From positions 1 through 64,000 of the forward strand of contig JACDDR010000006.1 in NCBI GenBank assembly GCA_013816895.1: DNA of 64,000 nt. Reading direction: 5' to 3'. Source of the stretch: Bacteroidota bacterium (GTDB lineage: Bacteria > Bacteroidota > Bacteroidia > B-17B0 > Aurantibacillaceae). Position numbers and translations under genes: made by a program. Of this stretch, positions 9,961 to 20,785 are shown piece by piece (the stretch's first letter is position 1; each line of letters starts with the position of its first letter). The notes under the pieces were generated by a model. The model did no database searches and had not been told where the DNA came from. It saw only the letters and a list, made by a program, of their open reading frames with translations.

Positions 9961-12114
9961 TTATTCGATGATAAGCTTTTTAGTGCTGGTTAGTCCGCCG
10001 GCTTTAACTTTTACCATGTAAATACCCGAAGAAAGACCTTCAATGTTTAAGTTAACACGGTTTTCGCCAATAGTGCCGCTTGCAGAAGTGGTTTTTACCA
10101 ACTGCCCTACGGTGTTATAAACACTAACCATTACCGGAGTACTTTCTTTTAATTCAAGCGTTAACACCGCGTTATTCATTGCAGGATTTGGATATAAAGA
10201 AACGTTGGCCAGGTTAGCTGCAGCGCTTTCTTCATTCATCCCGATAAAACAAATAATTCCGCTAAAGTCCAGTTTAGCGGTACTATACCAGTGCGTGTTA
10301 TTGGTTAACTGGGAATACGGATTACTGTTAGTTACGGTCATCGGAAGGTTAATGGTTGTGCTTGGACCGCATAAAGGCATTCCGGCAGTCGGAGATACAT
10401 AATGGAACATCGCACGGCCATTAACGTTAGGATTAACGGTTCCGTTTCCTGCAGCTGGTTTGGTTACATTTATTTCGGTTGGAGAAATGGTATAACCTAT
10501 TGGCGTCGATCCAATTTTCATACAACGTGCTTTTACATTTGGAAGTGAATTCCATTTGTGCGCGCTGGTAGTGAAGTTAGTGTCTGACTCTGCAAATGTG
10601 TAAATGATATTATCTCCATTTGGCGTACGGCTTAATTGGATCCTAGCGCTTGAGCTTACTTTCGCACCGCTGTTCGCTGCATCTGCATCCCATGGGTTAT
10701 CGTTGTATCCCGCACCGGTAGAAGAACTACTTGGCACCTCAGATGATAAGGAGTCAATGGTTTTATAGGTCCACGCTGCTGTACCGTCACCAATAAAATC
10801 ATAAATATATGGCTGCGCGCCTGGGGTATGTGGCCATCTGTATTTTTCGCCATCAGCGTTTGTAAAGGAGTAAACAAAGCCGAGTGAATCGTTGTTAACA
10901 CTGGAAGTTCCAATGATAGTGGAAACAATGTGAAGTTTATTATTAGCATCTACGATCACATCAATTCCTTCGGTTCCATGAAAGAAAGGAACTTCAAGAT
11001 TTGTTTGTGTGTTGGTAGCGGCAATTGGAGCTTTAATAGGAGCCATAGCGGCGCTGTTAAAGTCAATCCCCTGAATCTGCGCCCATGAAGCACCGTAGTT
11101 GGTAGTTTTATATACAATAGGCTGGAAGCCCCTGTTCGAAAGAGTTGCACTGTTTAAAGCTCCGATTAATACTACATAGCCTACATCACCCACACTGTTC
11201 CATGCCATGTAAGGCTGACCCGTGCATTGCGGCGAGCCGTCAGAAGCTTTAACGAAATTAGGCTGAAATTTGTCGGCTGCCCAGATAAATGTACCCGCGT
11301 TAAAAGAGCCGGTCATTAGTAAAGCTGCTGTATCACCAGGAAGTATAGTACCACCACCACTTGGATCATTGGTTAGCTCCGCCATGCTTCTTACTTTACC
11401 GTCTTGAGTTGAGGTGAAAGAGTATCGCCCATGGTCATGGCCCAATACAGTACCTGTAGGAGCTGAATTCGGGAAAAATTGCTGAGCACCTGTTGCTGCG
11501 CTTGCCGTGTTGTTATAATTACCGGCACCTAACTGCTTGCTCGCGTAATAACTTCCAACCCATCCGCTGCCGCTTGTAGCAGGGCCTGAAACCACTACGT
11601 AGGCATTGCTGATGTTGGTGTTTCCCGGCGGATTAAAAATACCACCCTGAGGGTATCGCGCTAATTGCGTACCATTGGACCAAACACAGGTACTGTCCCA
11701 GGTTGCGCCCCAGTTAGTTGATATTTCAGCCACAATGGCTCCTGAATTACTTACGGGCTGGGCTGTATAAGTGCTGCTTTTACGGTGAATGAATGAAACA
11801 GCATTCAGCGACGAATTATATTGTAAAGGTTTTGACGAACTTACCAGTACGCCATATATATTCCCAGAACCTCCTATTTTTTGCCAGTTTGCGGAAGTAC
11901 TAAGAGTGCCCGCGGCAATTTCAGGCGTTTCAATAATGTTTTTGTTTGCCGCGCCTATTGGGGTAGTGGAAGCGTTGTTTTCCACAGCACCGCGCTTCAG
12001 GTTGTCATCGCTCCATTTAACTACACCCGAAGGCTGAGGTTTGGTGCGGCCGTTTTGCGGGAAAGCCGTTATTACTGCTAATAACGCCGAACCCAATAGT
12101 AGTTGTTTTTTCAT
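9961..12114 (-). CDS. Secreted T9SS cargo protein (tandem paralog 3)
   Basis: Signal peptide MKKQLLLGSALLAVITAFPQNGRTKP nearly identical to paralog 2; C-terminal VSLYPNPAMNNAVLTLELKESTPVMVSVYNTVGQLVKT...STKKLIIE. Confidence 0.9.
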   Translation of the reverse strand: MKKQLLLGSALLAVITAFPQNGRTKPQPSGVVKWSDDNLKRGAVENNASTTPIGAANKNIIETPEIAAGTLSTSANWQKIGGSGNIYGVLVSSSKPLQYNSSLNAVSFIHRKSSTYTAQPVSNSGAIVAEISTNWGATWDSTCVWSNGTQLARYPQGGIFNPPGNTNISNAYVVVSGPATSGSGWVGSYYASKQLGAGNYNNTASAATGAQQFFPNSAPTGTVLGHDHGRYSFTSTQDGKVRSMAELTNDPSGGGTILPGDTAALLMTGSFNAGTFIWAADKFQPNFVKASDGSPQCTGQPYMAWNSVGDVGYVVLIGALNSATLSNRGFQPIVYKTTNYGASWAQIQGIDFNSAAMAPIKAPIAATNTQTNLEVPFFHGTEGIDVIVDANNKLHIVSTIIGTSSVNNDSLGFVYSFTNADGEKYRWPHTPGAQPYIYDFIGDGTAAWTYKTIDSLSSEVPSSSSTGAGYNDNPWDADAANSGAKVSSSARIQLSRTPNGDNIIYTFAESDTNFTTSAHKWNSLPNVKARCMKIGSTPIGYTISPTEINVTKPAAGNGTVNPNVNGRAMFHYVSPTAGMPLCGPSTTINLPMTVTNSNPYSQLTNNTHWYSTAKLDFSGIICFIGMNEESAAANLANVSLYPNPAMNNAVLTLELKESTPVMVSVYNTVGQLVKTTSASGTIGENRVNLNIEGLSSGIYMVKVKAGGLTSTKKLIIE

Positions 12115-12365
12115 GTTATTTGGTTGTGTTTATTTGTTATTTATTAATAAGCTAAAATATAAAAAAGATTTCGAATACATATTAATTGTAAAATTCATGT
12201 CCGAATTTTTATCAAGAAGTAAATTGTGTATCGCAGTAAATTTTAAAAAATTCAACAGAACGTTGAAGGGTTTTTGTTTAGCCTGGAGATTAAAGCTAAA
12301 TTATAAAATAAAAACTGTTTCGGCAAATTAAAAGTAGTTTTAAAAACAAAAATTCGACGAAATAA

Positions 12366-12395
12366 AAAAAGCCGCTGAGTGATCAGCGGCTTTTG
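12366..12395 (-). terminator. Intrinsic terminator of the HU gene
   Basis: aaaaaGCCGCTGAgtgaTCAGCGGCtttt, perfect 8-bp stem. Confidence 0.85.
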
Positions 12396-12414
12396 TAGAT
12401 AATTGCGGTTACAA

Positions 12415-12696
12415 TTATTTTCCTTTGTTTACAGAACCAGCTAATTCAGAACCAGCCTTAAACTTTACTACTTTTTTAGCAGCAATTTTAATTTCTTTTC
12501 CTGTTTGTGGGTTACGACCTGTACGAGCAGCACGCTTAGCTACTGAGAAAGAACCGAAACCTACTAAACCAATACGATCACCTTTTTTTAAGGCTTTGTG
12601 GATTGATTCGATTGTAGCGTCTAAAGCACGACCTGCGTCAGCTTTTGTTAATTTTGCGCCGTTTGCGATTGCCTCAATTAATTCTGCTTTGTTCAT
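12415..12696 (-). CDS. HU-family DNA-binding protein
   Basis: [32 protein letters not shown]...[28 protein letters not shown] signature. Confidence 0.96.
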   Translation of the reverse strand: MNKAELIEAIANGAKLTKADAGRALDATIESIHKALKKGDRIGLVGFGSFSVAKRAARTGRNPQTGKEIKIAAKKVVKFKAGSELAGSVNKGK

Positions 12697-12940
12697 TTTT
12701 TGATTTTTTTAGGGTTAAACAATTAATAATTTATTACGAAACAAATGTATATCAAAATCCTTATTTGTCAAGAGACACAGGGCAAAAAAGGCATTTTTTG
12801 TTGATAAATCGCCCATTTGTTAATAAAAACGACGTATAAGATGCTCCAATAGGGGCTTTTAGGGCAGACTAAGTCGCTAATTGGCCTGCAGTATGCCTTT
12901 CGGGTTCCATGCCACCGCATTGCCGGGTTCACAGCCCAAC

Positions 12941-13894
12941 CTATATCACATTGGCATTTGATTTAATTGTAAATCCGCGCAAAAATTCCGCCACTTTCAT
13001 CCGTTTCTTTCCCTGTAATTGCAATTCTGTTATAGCAAAGTAGCCCTTGCTACACTTTATTTTAAGAAATGTTTTATTATCGGTAATAAGCGAACCGTTA
13101 GGTTCAGAATTGTTGGTGATTTCTTTGGTTCCCGAAAATATTTTCAGACCGAAGCACTTATCCTCCTGCAGTAATTCGGTAAAAGCCGCGGGGTAGGGCG
13201 AAAGACCGCGAACGAGGTTGTAAATTTCTTCAACCGTTTTGTTCCAGTTGATCCTGCAGGTTTCTTTAAAAATTTTCGGAGCGTGGCAGGCTTCATAATC
13301 TTTCTGTGTTATAAAAGAAAGCGGCTCGTGGGTAAGCATGCTCTCCTCTATTTTTTTTACGGTCTTCAATAACAACTCCGCACCTTTATGCATTAAAATG
13401 TCATATAATTCTCCGGCGGTTGTTTCTTCCGTTAAAGAAACTTTATCGTTCATTAAAATGTTACCGGTGTCTATTTCATGTTTGAGCTTAAAGGTTGTAA
13501 CACCGCTTTCTTTTTCTCCGTTTATTACAGCCCAGTTAATAGGCGCCGCGCCACGGTATTTCGGCAGTAACGAAGCGTGCAGGTTGTATGTACCTTGTGA
13601 GGGAAGATTCCATACAGCTTCCGGCAACATACGGAAAGCGACTACTATCTGCAGATCCGCGTTTAATGATTTTAATTCTTCAATAAATTTTTCGCCTTTT
13701 AACCGTTCGGGTTGCAATATGTTTAAACCATGCTCAAGGGCGTATTGCTTAACAGGTGACGACTGAAGTAGCTGCCCACGCCCCGCTGCTTTGTCGGGCG
13801 CTGTTACCACGCCCACGATGTCATAGGCATTCTTCAATAAAATATCCAGGCAGGGAACAGCAAATTCCGGGGTCCCCATAAATACGATCCTCAT
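12941..13894 (-). CDS. fmt: Methionyl-tRNA formyltransferase
   Basis: MRIVFMGTPEFAVPCLDILL..., LHASLLPKYRGAAPINWAVINGEKESGVTTFKL; Fmt motifs. Start at 13894 preferred to ORF start 13954. Confidence 0.95.
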   Translation of the reverse strand: MRIVFMGTPEFAVPCLDILLKNAYDIVGVVTAPDKAAGRGQLLQSSPVKQYALEHGLNILQPERLKGEKFIEELKSLNADLQIVVAFRMLPEAVWNLPSQGTYNLHASLLPKYRGAAPINWAVINGEKESGVTTFKLKHEIDTGNILMNDKVSLTEETTAGELYDILMHKGAELLLKTVKKIEESMLTHEPLSFITQKDYEACHAPKIFKETCRINWNKTVEEIYNLVRGLSPYPAAFTELLQEDKCFGLKIFSGTKEITNNSEPNGSLITDNKTFLKIKCSKGYFAITELQLQGKKRMKVAEFLRGFTIKSNANVI

Positions 13895-13956
13895 GTTACA
13901 ATCTTTCATGCAAATGTAAAAACATTGTTGTGTTAAGCATGAACATGGGTACAAAT

Positions 13957-13990
13957 AAAAAAGCCGCTCTTTTCAGAACGGCTCTTCATT
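13957..13990 (-). terminator. Intrinsic terminator downstream of the 14007-15638 gene
   Basis: aaaaaAGCCGctcttttcagaaCGGCTcttcatttt. Confidence 0.65.
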
Positions 13991-14006
13991 TTAAGTTTAA
14001 AGAAAA

Positions 14007-15638
14007 TTATTCAACGATGATTTTCTTTGTAGTTTTTTCTCCTTTAATATCTACAGTCAGGAAATAAACTCCGGCTGCAACATTTGAAAGGTTAATGGTT
14101 GTTTTATCTTTTGCCGATTTATCAGCGAAGATAACTTTACCAAGAAGATTTGATAGAGAAACAGTATAAACGTCAGAAGTAGCTACTTCAACATTTAAAG
14201 TTTCTTTTGCAGGATTAGGATAAACCATCATGCTGCTGGCAACTGATCCGTTCTGAGCAATTCCTACACAGTTAACGTTAACCAGCTTTGTGGTTGTAGA
14301 AGTAGTTGATGAATTGCTTGCAATAAGCGTAATCGTATAATTACCCTGTGCGCCTACAGTAATGGTAGGGTTAAGAGAAGTTGGCGTGTTGATTGAACCG
14401 GATGGTGCAATTGACCATGTATAAGAAGTAGCGCCGCTTGAAGTATTAGTTACTGTAATAGCTGTTGAAGGACAAGCAACCGAAGGCGCGTTAAATCCTG
14501 CATTAACCACAGAAGTAATTGCCGGACCATTATATTTCCAAATACCGCCAGTTGCTGCATTTGCAGGATCACTGAAGCTTCCAGCCCAACCCGAAGTTGC
14601 GTTAGCGAAGTCAATTGTCAGGTATTGGATACCAATACTTCCCCAACTCGTCCAGGTAACACCGTTGTTTGAAGAATAAGAAATAACAGTGTTTGTTGAA
14701 CCTGCACCTACCGATACAAACATGTTAGTTCCTGGTACTACATTAAGATCATTTTTACCAACGTTCGGACTGATTGTTGTAATGTTATTCCAGGTAGCTC
14801 CGCCATCGATAGTGTTACACATTTGAAAAGTAGCTGGTGTAGTACTTGTGTTAAAAACATAAGCAACACCATTCATTGCGTCAGAAAAAGCGATGTCGTT
14901 AACACCTGCGCTTGCAACCGGCAAAGTAGGCAGCGTGGTAACATTCCAGGTAACTCCCGCGTCTGTTGTACGGTAAATCCTTCCTTTGTTTGTTCCAAAC
15001 CACATGTTTGTTGTTCCTTGTTTAGCATATACGTTCACCAGACCGTATTCTGCAGTAGAAGATGGGTTAGGAATGTTAGCTCCCGGTACCAACGACCAGG
15101 TTGTTCCGCCATTGGTTGTGCGCCAGATCTCAAATTCATTTCCCGTTCCGTTAGGATCGCCAATAACAATACCTACAGATGGTGTTAAAAAACACACTAT
15201 GTCAGCAAAAGAAGCAGTATTGGTAAACATACCGGCAGGAGTCATATTTGTCCACGTAGTACCACCATTTGTAGTTTCAAAAATTCCACCCTGAGCCTGT
15301 AATGAATAGTTATAAGCGGCAACCCATGCTGTGGTAGCGTTTATACCTTCAAGATTGGCAATAACATAACTCATGGTATCAGCAAAAATATTTCCTGTAG
15401 TCCATGTTGTTCCGCCGTTGTTGGTTTTTGAAAACCAGTTGTAATTTGCGCTTGGAGCAGTCCCATCGTAACCTACAACCCAAACGTCATTGGGTGATAC
15501 GGCATCCATAAAGCGAATACCTGCAGATACATTGCTGAAACCAGCATTTTGCGAAATCGTCCAACTCGAACTTGGTGTCTGTGCCATAAAAGCGGTGGCA
15601 GCAAATACCCCGAAAATAGATAGTAATGATTTTTTCAT
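14007..15638 (-). CDS. Secreted BNR/YCF48-like repeat protein with PKD-like domain and T9SS sorting domain
   Basis: Repeated TxNGGTTWT motifs, PKD-like CPSTAITVTNTSSGATSYTWSIAPSG, C-terminal MMVYPNPAKETLNVEVATSDVYTVSLSNLLGKVIF...TTKKIIVE. Confidence 0.88.
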   Translation of the reverse strand: MKKSLLSIFGVFAATAFMAQTPSSSWTISQNAGFSNVSAGIRFMDAVSPNDVWVVGYDGTAPSANYNWFSKTNNGGTTWTTGNIFADTMSYVIANLEGINATTAWVAAYNYSLQAQGGIFETTNGGTTWTNMTPAGMFTNTASFADIVCFLTPSVGIVIGDPNGTGNEFEIWRTTNGGTTWSLVPGANIPNPSSTAEYGLVNVYAKQGTTNMWFGTNKGRIYRTTDAGVTWNVTTLPTLPVASAGVNDIAFSDAMNGVAYVFNTSTTPATFQMCNTIDGGATWNNITTISPNVGKNDLNVVPGTNMFVSVGAGSTNTVISYSSNNGVTWTSWGSIGIQYLTIDFANATSGWAGSFSDPANAATGGIWKYNGPAITSVVNAGFNAPSVACPSTAITVTNTSSGATSYTWSIAPSGSINTPTSLNPTITVGAQGNYTITLIASNSSTTSTTTKLVNVNCVGIAQNGSVASSMMVYPNPAKETLNVEVATSDVYTVSLSNLLGKVIFADKSAKDKTTINLSNVAAGVYFLTVDIKGEKTTKKIIVE

Positions 15639-15730
15639 ATTTATTTCTTTATTTGTTTAAGATATAAAAATAGCTATTTTATTTAATATTCTTTTAGATT
15701 TTATTCTTTTAACACTATTGGAAAATAGAC

Positions 15731-15738
15731 TACTTTTG
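15731..15738 (+). promoter_or_regulatory. Bacteroidota -7 promoter element TACTTTTG
   Basis: Matches TAnnTTTG; 12 nt upstream of the ATG at 15751. Confidence 0.5.
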
Positions 15739-15750
15739 CCCCCAAATTTA

Positions 15751-16761
15751 ATGATTACCACAGATATTGTTATAATAGGAGCAGGACCGGTGGGTCTTTT
15801 TGCGATTTTTGAAGCCGGACTTCTGAAAATGCGGTGCCATCTTATAGATTATCTCCCACAGGCCGGCGGGCAACTTTCTGAAATTTATCCTAAAAAACCA
15901 ATTTATGATATTCCGGGGTTTCCCTCAATTCTCGCACAGGAACTTGTAGACAATCTTCTTAAACAAGCCGAACCTTTTAAACCCGGCTTTACATTTGGAG
16001 AACGCGTTGAATCACTCGAAAAGCGAAATGAATGTGACTTTTTACTAACCACCAACATGGGAACGCAAATTCATTCCAAGGTGGTGGTGATTGCGGGCGG
16101 ACTTGGCTGTTTCGAACCCCGTAAACCCGAAGTAAGCGGACTTGATAAATTTGAAAACGGTAAAGGAATTAATTACATGATTCTTGATCCGGAAAAATAC
16201 CGGGGACAGAAGATGGTAATTGCCGGCGGTGGAGACAGCGCTCTTGACTGGGCTATTTTTTTGAGCGAAGTGTGCAGCGAATTAACGCTGGTTCACAGAA
16301 GTGAAAGCTTCAGGGGAGCGCCCGACAGCGTAAGCAAAGTGATGAAGCTGGCCCAGGACGGAAAAATAAAACTCGAATTAAATTCCACACTGGATGCAGT
16401 CCGTGGCTCAGATACATTAGAGATCGTGGACATTCAGAATTTAAAAACGAAAGAAAAGATCAGCGTTTCAGCCGACCATTTAATTCCTTTATTTGGATTA
16501 AGTCCGAAGCTTGGGCCGATTGAAAACTGGGGATTGAATCTCGACAAACACGCTATTGAAGTGAATACAGATGATTACAGTACTAACGTTCCGGGGGTTT
16601 ACGCCATTGGCGACATTAATACCTATAAAAATAAACTGAAGCTCATCCTTTGTGGTTTTCACGAAGCTTCGTTAATGAGTCACAGCGCGTATAAATACAT
16701 GAACCCGGGTGTTAAGTACACCATGAAATACACCACTGTTCAGGGAGTGCATGAATTTTAA
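15751..16761 (+). CDS. Thioredoxin-reductase-like NAD(P)/FAD oxidoreductase (ferredoxin-NADP reductase type)
   Basis: IVIIGAGPVGLFAIFEAGLL FAD motif, AGGGDSALDWAIFL NAD(P) motif, VPGVYAIGDINTY. ATG at 15751 preferred to the ORF start 15718. Confidence 0.88.
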   Translation: MITTDIVIIGAGPVGLFAIFEAGLLKMRCHLIDYLPQAGGQLSEIYPKKPIYDIPGFPSILAQELVDNLLKQAEPFKPGFTFGERVESLEKRNECDFLLTTNMGTQIHSKVVVIAGGLGCFEPRKPEVSGLDKFENGKGINYMILDPEKYRGQKMVIAGGGDSALDWAIFLSEVCSELTLVHRSESFRGAPDSVSKVMKLAQDGKIKLELNSTLDAVRGSDTLEIVDIQNLKTKEKISVSADHLIPLFGLSPKLGPIENWGLNLDKHAIEVNTDDYSTNVPGVYAIGDINTYKNKLKLILCGFHEASLMSHSAYKYMNPGVKYTMKYTTVQGVHEF

Positions 16762-16864
16762 TTCCATTAGCGTTTATTAAAACCGCATTAAAATTTAAAC
16801 TAGTCTGTCCGTTCGAGCGGAGTCAAGAACGACATAAAGTAGAAAATTTCTTTTTGAGAAAGCT

Positions 16865-17839
16865 TCATTCTAATTTTAAAGTACTGAACTTACTTTGAGG
16901 AAGACTCAGCGCGCCAAAATTATGTGCCCAATATTCAGCAAGGTATTCCTGTTCTGTTTGCCCTGGAGTTGGTACCAGGATAATATTTTGTTTATCCAGC
17001 GTATGTAAATCCATCAAGGTACTATAACCGCTCCGGCAAATTATTTTTTTGCTGCTGCAAATGATTTCACTAAGACTTGCTGCGTTGGGAGAGATAAAAA
17101 CAGAAGTGTTTTCATGTGCAAAATTTAATTTATTGCTGCAAACCATTGCGAATTTTAAAGCTGGATTCGCCTTAATTTTAGTGATGATCAGTTCTGAAAA
17201 AATCTGTTGCTGAGGTTGCGGACCGGATAATATAAAAAGACAATCGTACGCTGCGGTTGTGGCGGAAGTCTTTAGTAACCTGCTCTGCGGCTGTATGTAT
17301 TGTATGTTTGAATGGTAGTGAACGTCATGAGATAGCTTTCCGCTGAGAGATGTCCCTTCGTCTTCAAAATCGGGCACCCACACTTCGTCGAAATTTAAAA
17401 TAAATTTTTTGTTTTTTTGTTGCGCGATCCGATTTGCAAAAGGGGCTTTTAAAAAAAGCTGATGCGTGATAAAAATTGTTTTTGCTTTTTTCGAATGCAA
17501 ACCAAAACGACTGTCGCTAATAACAACATCGATTTTGTATTTATCGATTGTTTCTTCAAGAAGTATCTGTTCCTTTTTAATTACGAAAGATATTCGGGGC
17601 CAATCTGCGAGTAACTTTAACCACACCGGCAGCACAGAAGAATACCGGATATTGTACGCGGGAAAATTAATTTTTTCAATGAATGGAAACTCGGTTTCAA
17701 AAATTTCCTTTGTGAGCGGAGTTAACCCGATAATAATTTTATTGTCTTTTTCGAGCCTGCGGATAATAGGAACGCACCGTGTGGCATGTCCCAGGCCCCA
17801 GTCCAGCGCCGAAATAAATATAGTTTTACCGGATAACAA
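16865..17839 (-). CDS. Glycosyltransferase (GT-B / MurG-like)
   Basis: SALDWGLGHATRCVPIIRRLE..., C-terminal ICRSGYSTLMDLHTLDKQNIILVPTPGQTEQEYLAEYW. Confidence 0.78.
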   Translation of the reverse strand: MLSGKTIFISALDWGLGHATRCVPIIRRLEKDNKIIIGLTPLTKEIFETEFPFIEKINFPAYNIRYSSVLPVWLKLLADWPRISFVIKKEQILLEETIDKYKIDVVISDSRFGLHSKKAKTIFITHQLFLKAPFANRIAQQKNKKFILNFDEVWVPDFEDEGTSLSGKLSHDVHYHSNIQYIQPQSRLLKTSATTAAYDCLFILSGPQPQQQIFSELIITKIKANPALKFAMVCSNKLNFAHENTSVFISPNAASLSEIICSSKKIICRSGYSTLMDLHTLDKQNIILVPTPGQTEQEYLAEYWAHNFGALSLPQSKFSTLKLE

Positions 17840-17892
17840 ATGTCATCCGAAGATAAGCATTCAGAAAGAATAAATTTTTCTCGTTGTAATAA

Positions 17893-18363
17893 TTACTTTT
17901 TTGCGCGGGGACTATTTAACGCTTTTTCATAGTTTTCTATGTATTCATCGGGAGTTACCTTGGCCGCCAGTTCGCCTATTAATTTAAAGGGAATCTGATC
18001 TGGCTTTTTAAAACGTATGCAGGCCTTGCCCATATCCAGTTTTGTTTTGGAATGTTTTGCGTATTCAGTAGTAAACCATTTCAGTAGTTTCGGATCACCG
18101 TAAATGCCCATATGATATACTGCAATAAAATTTTTCTGTGAAGCAAAGCTGACAAAGCCCAGCGGTAATTCAGGATCGCAGTGATAGCCTGCAGGATACC
18201 TGGAATGAGGAATCACAAAACCGGGCATTCCGTAAGTCATGGTTTCAACAAAGCCTTTCGGCAGATTTTTTTTAAACTGTTTACGCAATTCGTTCATTGC
18301 CGTTTTTCTGTCTTCCGGTAATGATTCGAAATATTGATCTACCGTTTTTGCCACTGATTGCAT
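17893..18363 (-). CDS. DUF1801 domain protein
   Basis: VDQYFESLPEDRKTAMNELRKQFKKNLPKGFVETMTYGMPGFVIPHSRYP; DUF1801-like. Confidence 0.8.
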   Translation of the reverse strand: MQSVAKTVDQYFESLPEDRKTAMNELRKQFKKNLPKGFVETMTYGMPGFVIPHSRYPAGYHCDPELPLGFVSFASQKNFIAVYHMGIYGDPKLLKWFTTEYAKHSKTKLDMGKACIRFKKPDQIPFKLIGELAAKVTPDEYIENYEKALNSPRAKK

Positions 18364-18377
18364 GGGGTTTGTTTTTA

Positions 18378-18677
18378 TTTTAACACAGAGACCACAGAGT
18401 AAAGGGGATCGCTGAGTTTTATATTTATAATCCTTTAAAATTTTATTCTGCCAAAAACACAGAGAGTTTTCTCCCTGTGCCTTATTTTAACACAGAGACC
18501 GCGGAGTGAAGGAGATCACTGAGTTTTAGTATTTATAATATTATTCTCATTTTAACACAGAGGCCACAGAGTAAAGGAGATCACTGAGTTTTATATTATA
18601 ATATTATTCTTTAAAATTTCATTTTACAAAAAACACAGAGATGTTTTTTCCCTGTGTTCTCTGTGAGCTTTGTGTTT
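18378..18677. repeat. Non-coding repeat cluster: three copies of TTTTAACACAGAG(A/G)CC(A/G)C(A/G)GAGT(A/G)AAGG(G/A)GATC(G/A)CTGAGTTTT
   Basis: Copies begin at about 18378, 18485 and 18550. Copies 1 and 3 are each followed by an AACACAGAG...CTGTG(TT) inverted repeat. Confidence 0.85.
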
Positions 18678-18684
18678 AAAAAAA

Positions 18685-20733
<2,049 letters not shown>

Positions 20734-20785
20734 TTAAAAAATCAATATTAAAAAATAGGATTAATTTTACCATTATTTCAAATTT

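Noticed and set aside
17893-18363. Paralogy between the two DUF1801-type genes (17893-18363 and 38485-39105) as a linked system
   Set aside because: Only the shared domain is similar; they are 20 kb apart with different C-termini and no shared neighbours.
18378-18677. CRISPR array interpretation of the repeat cluster
   Set aside because: Only three imperfect units with irregular spacing and related, non-unique intervening sequence; no cas genes in the window.
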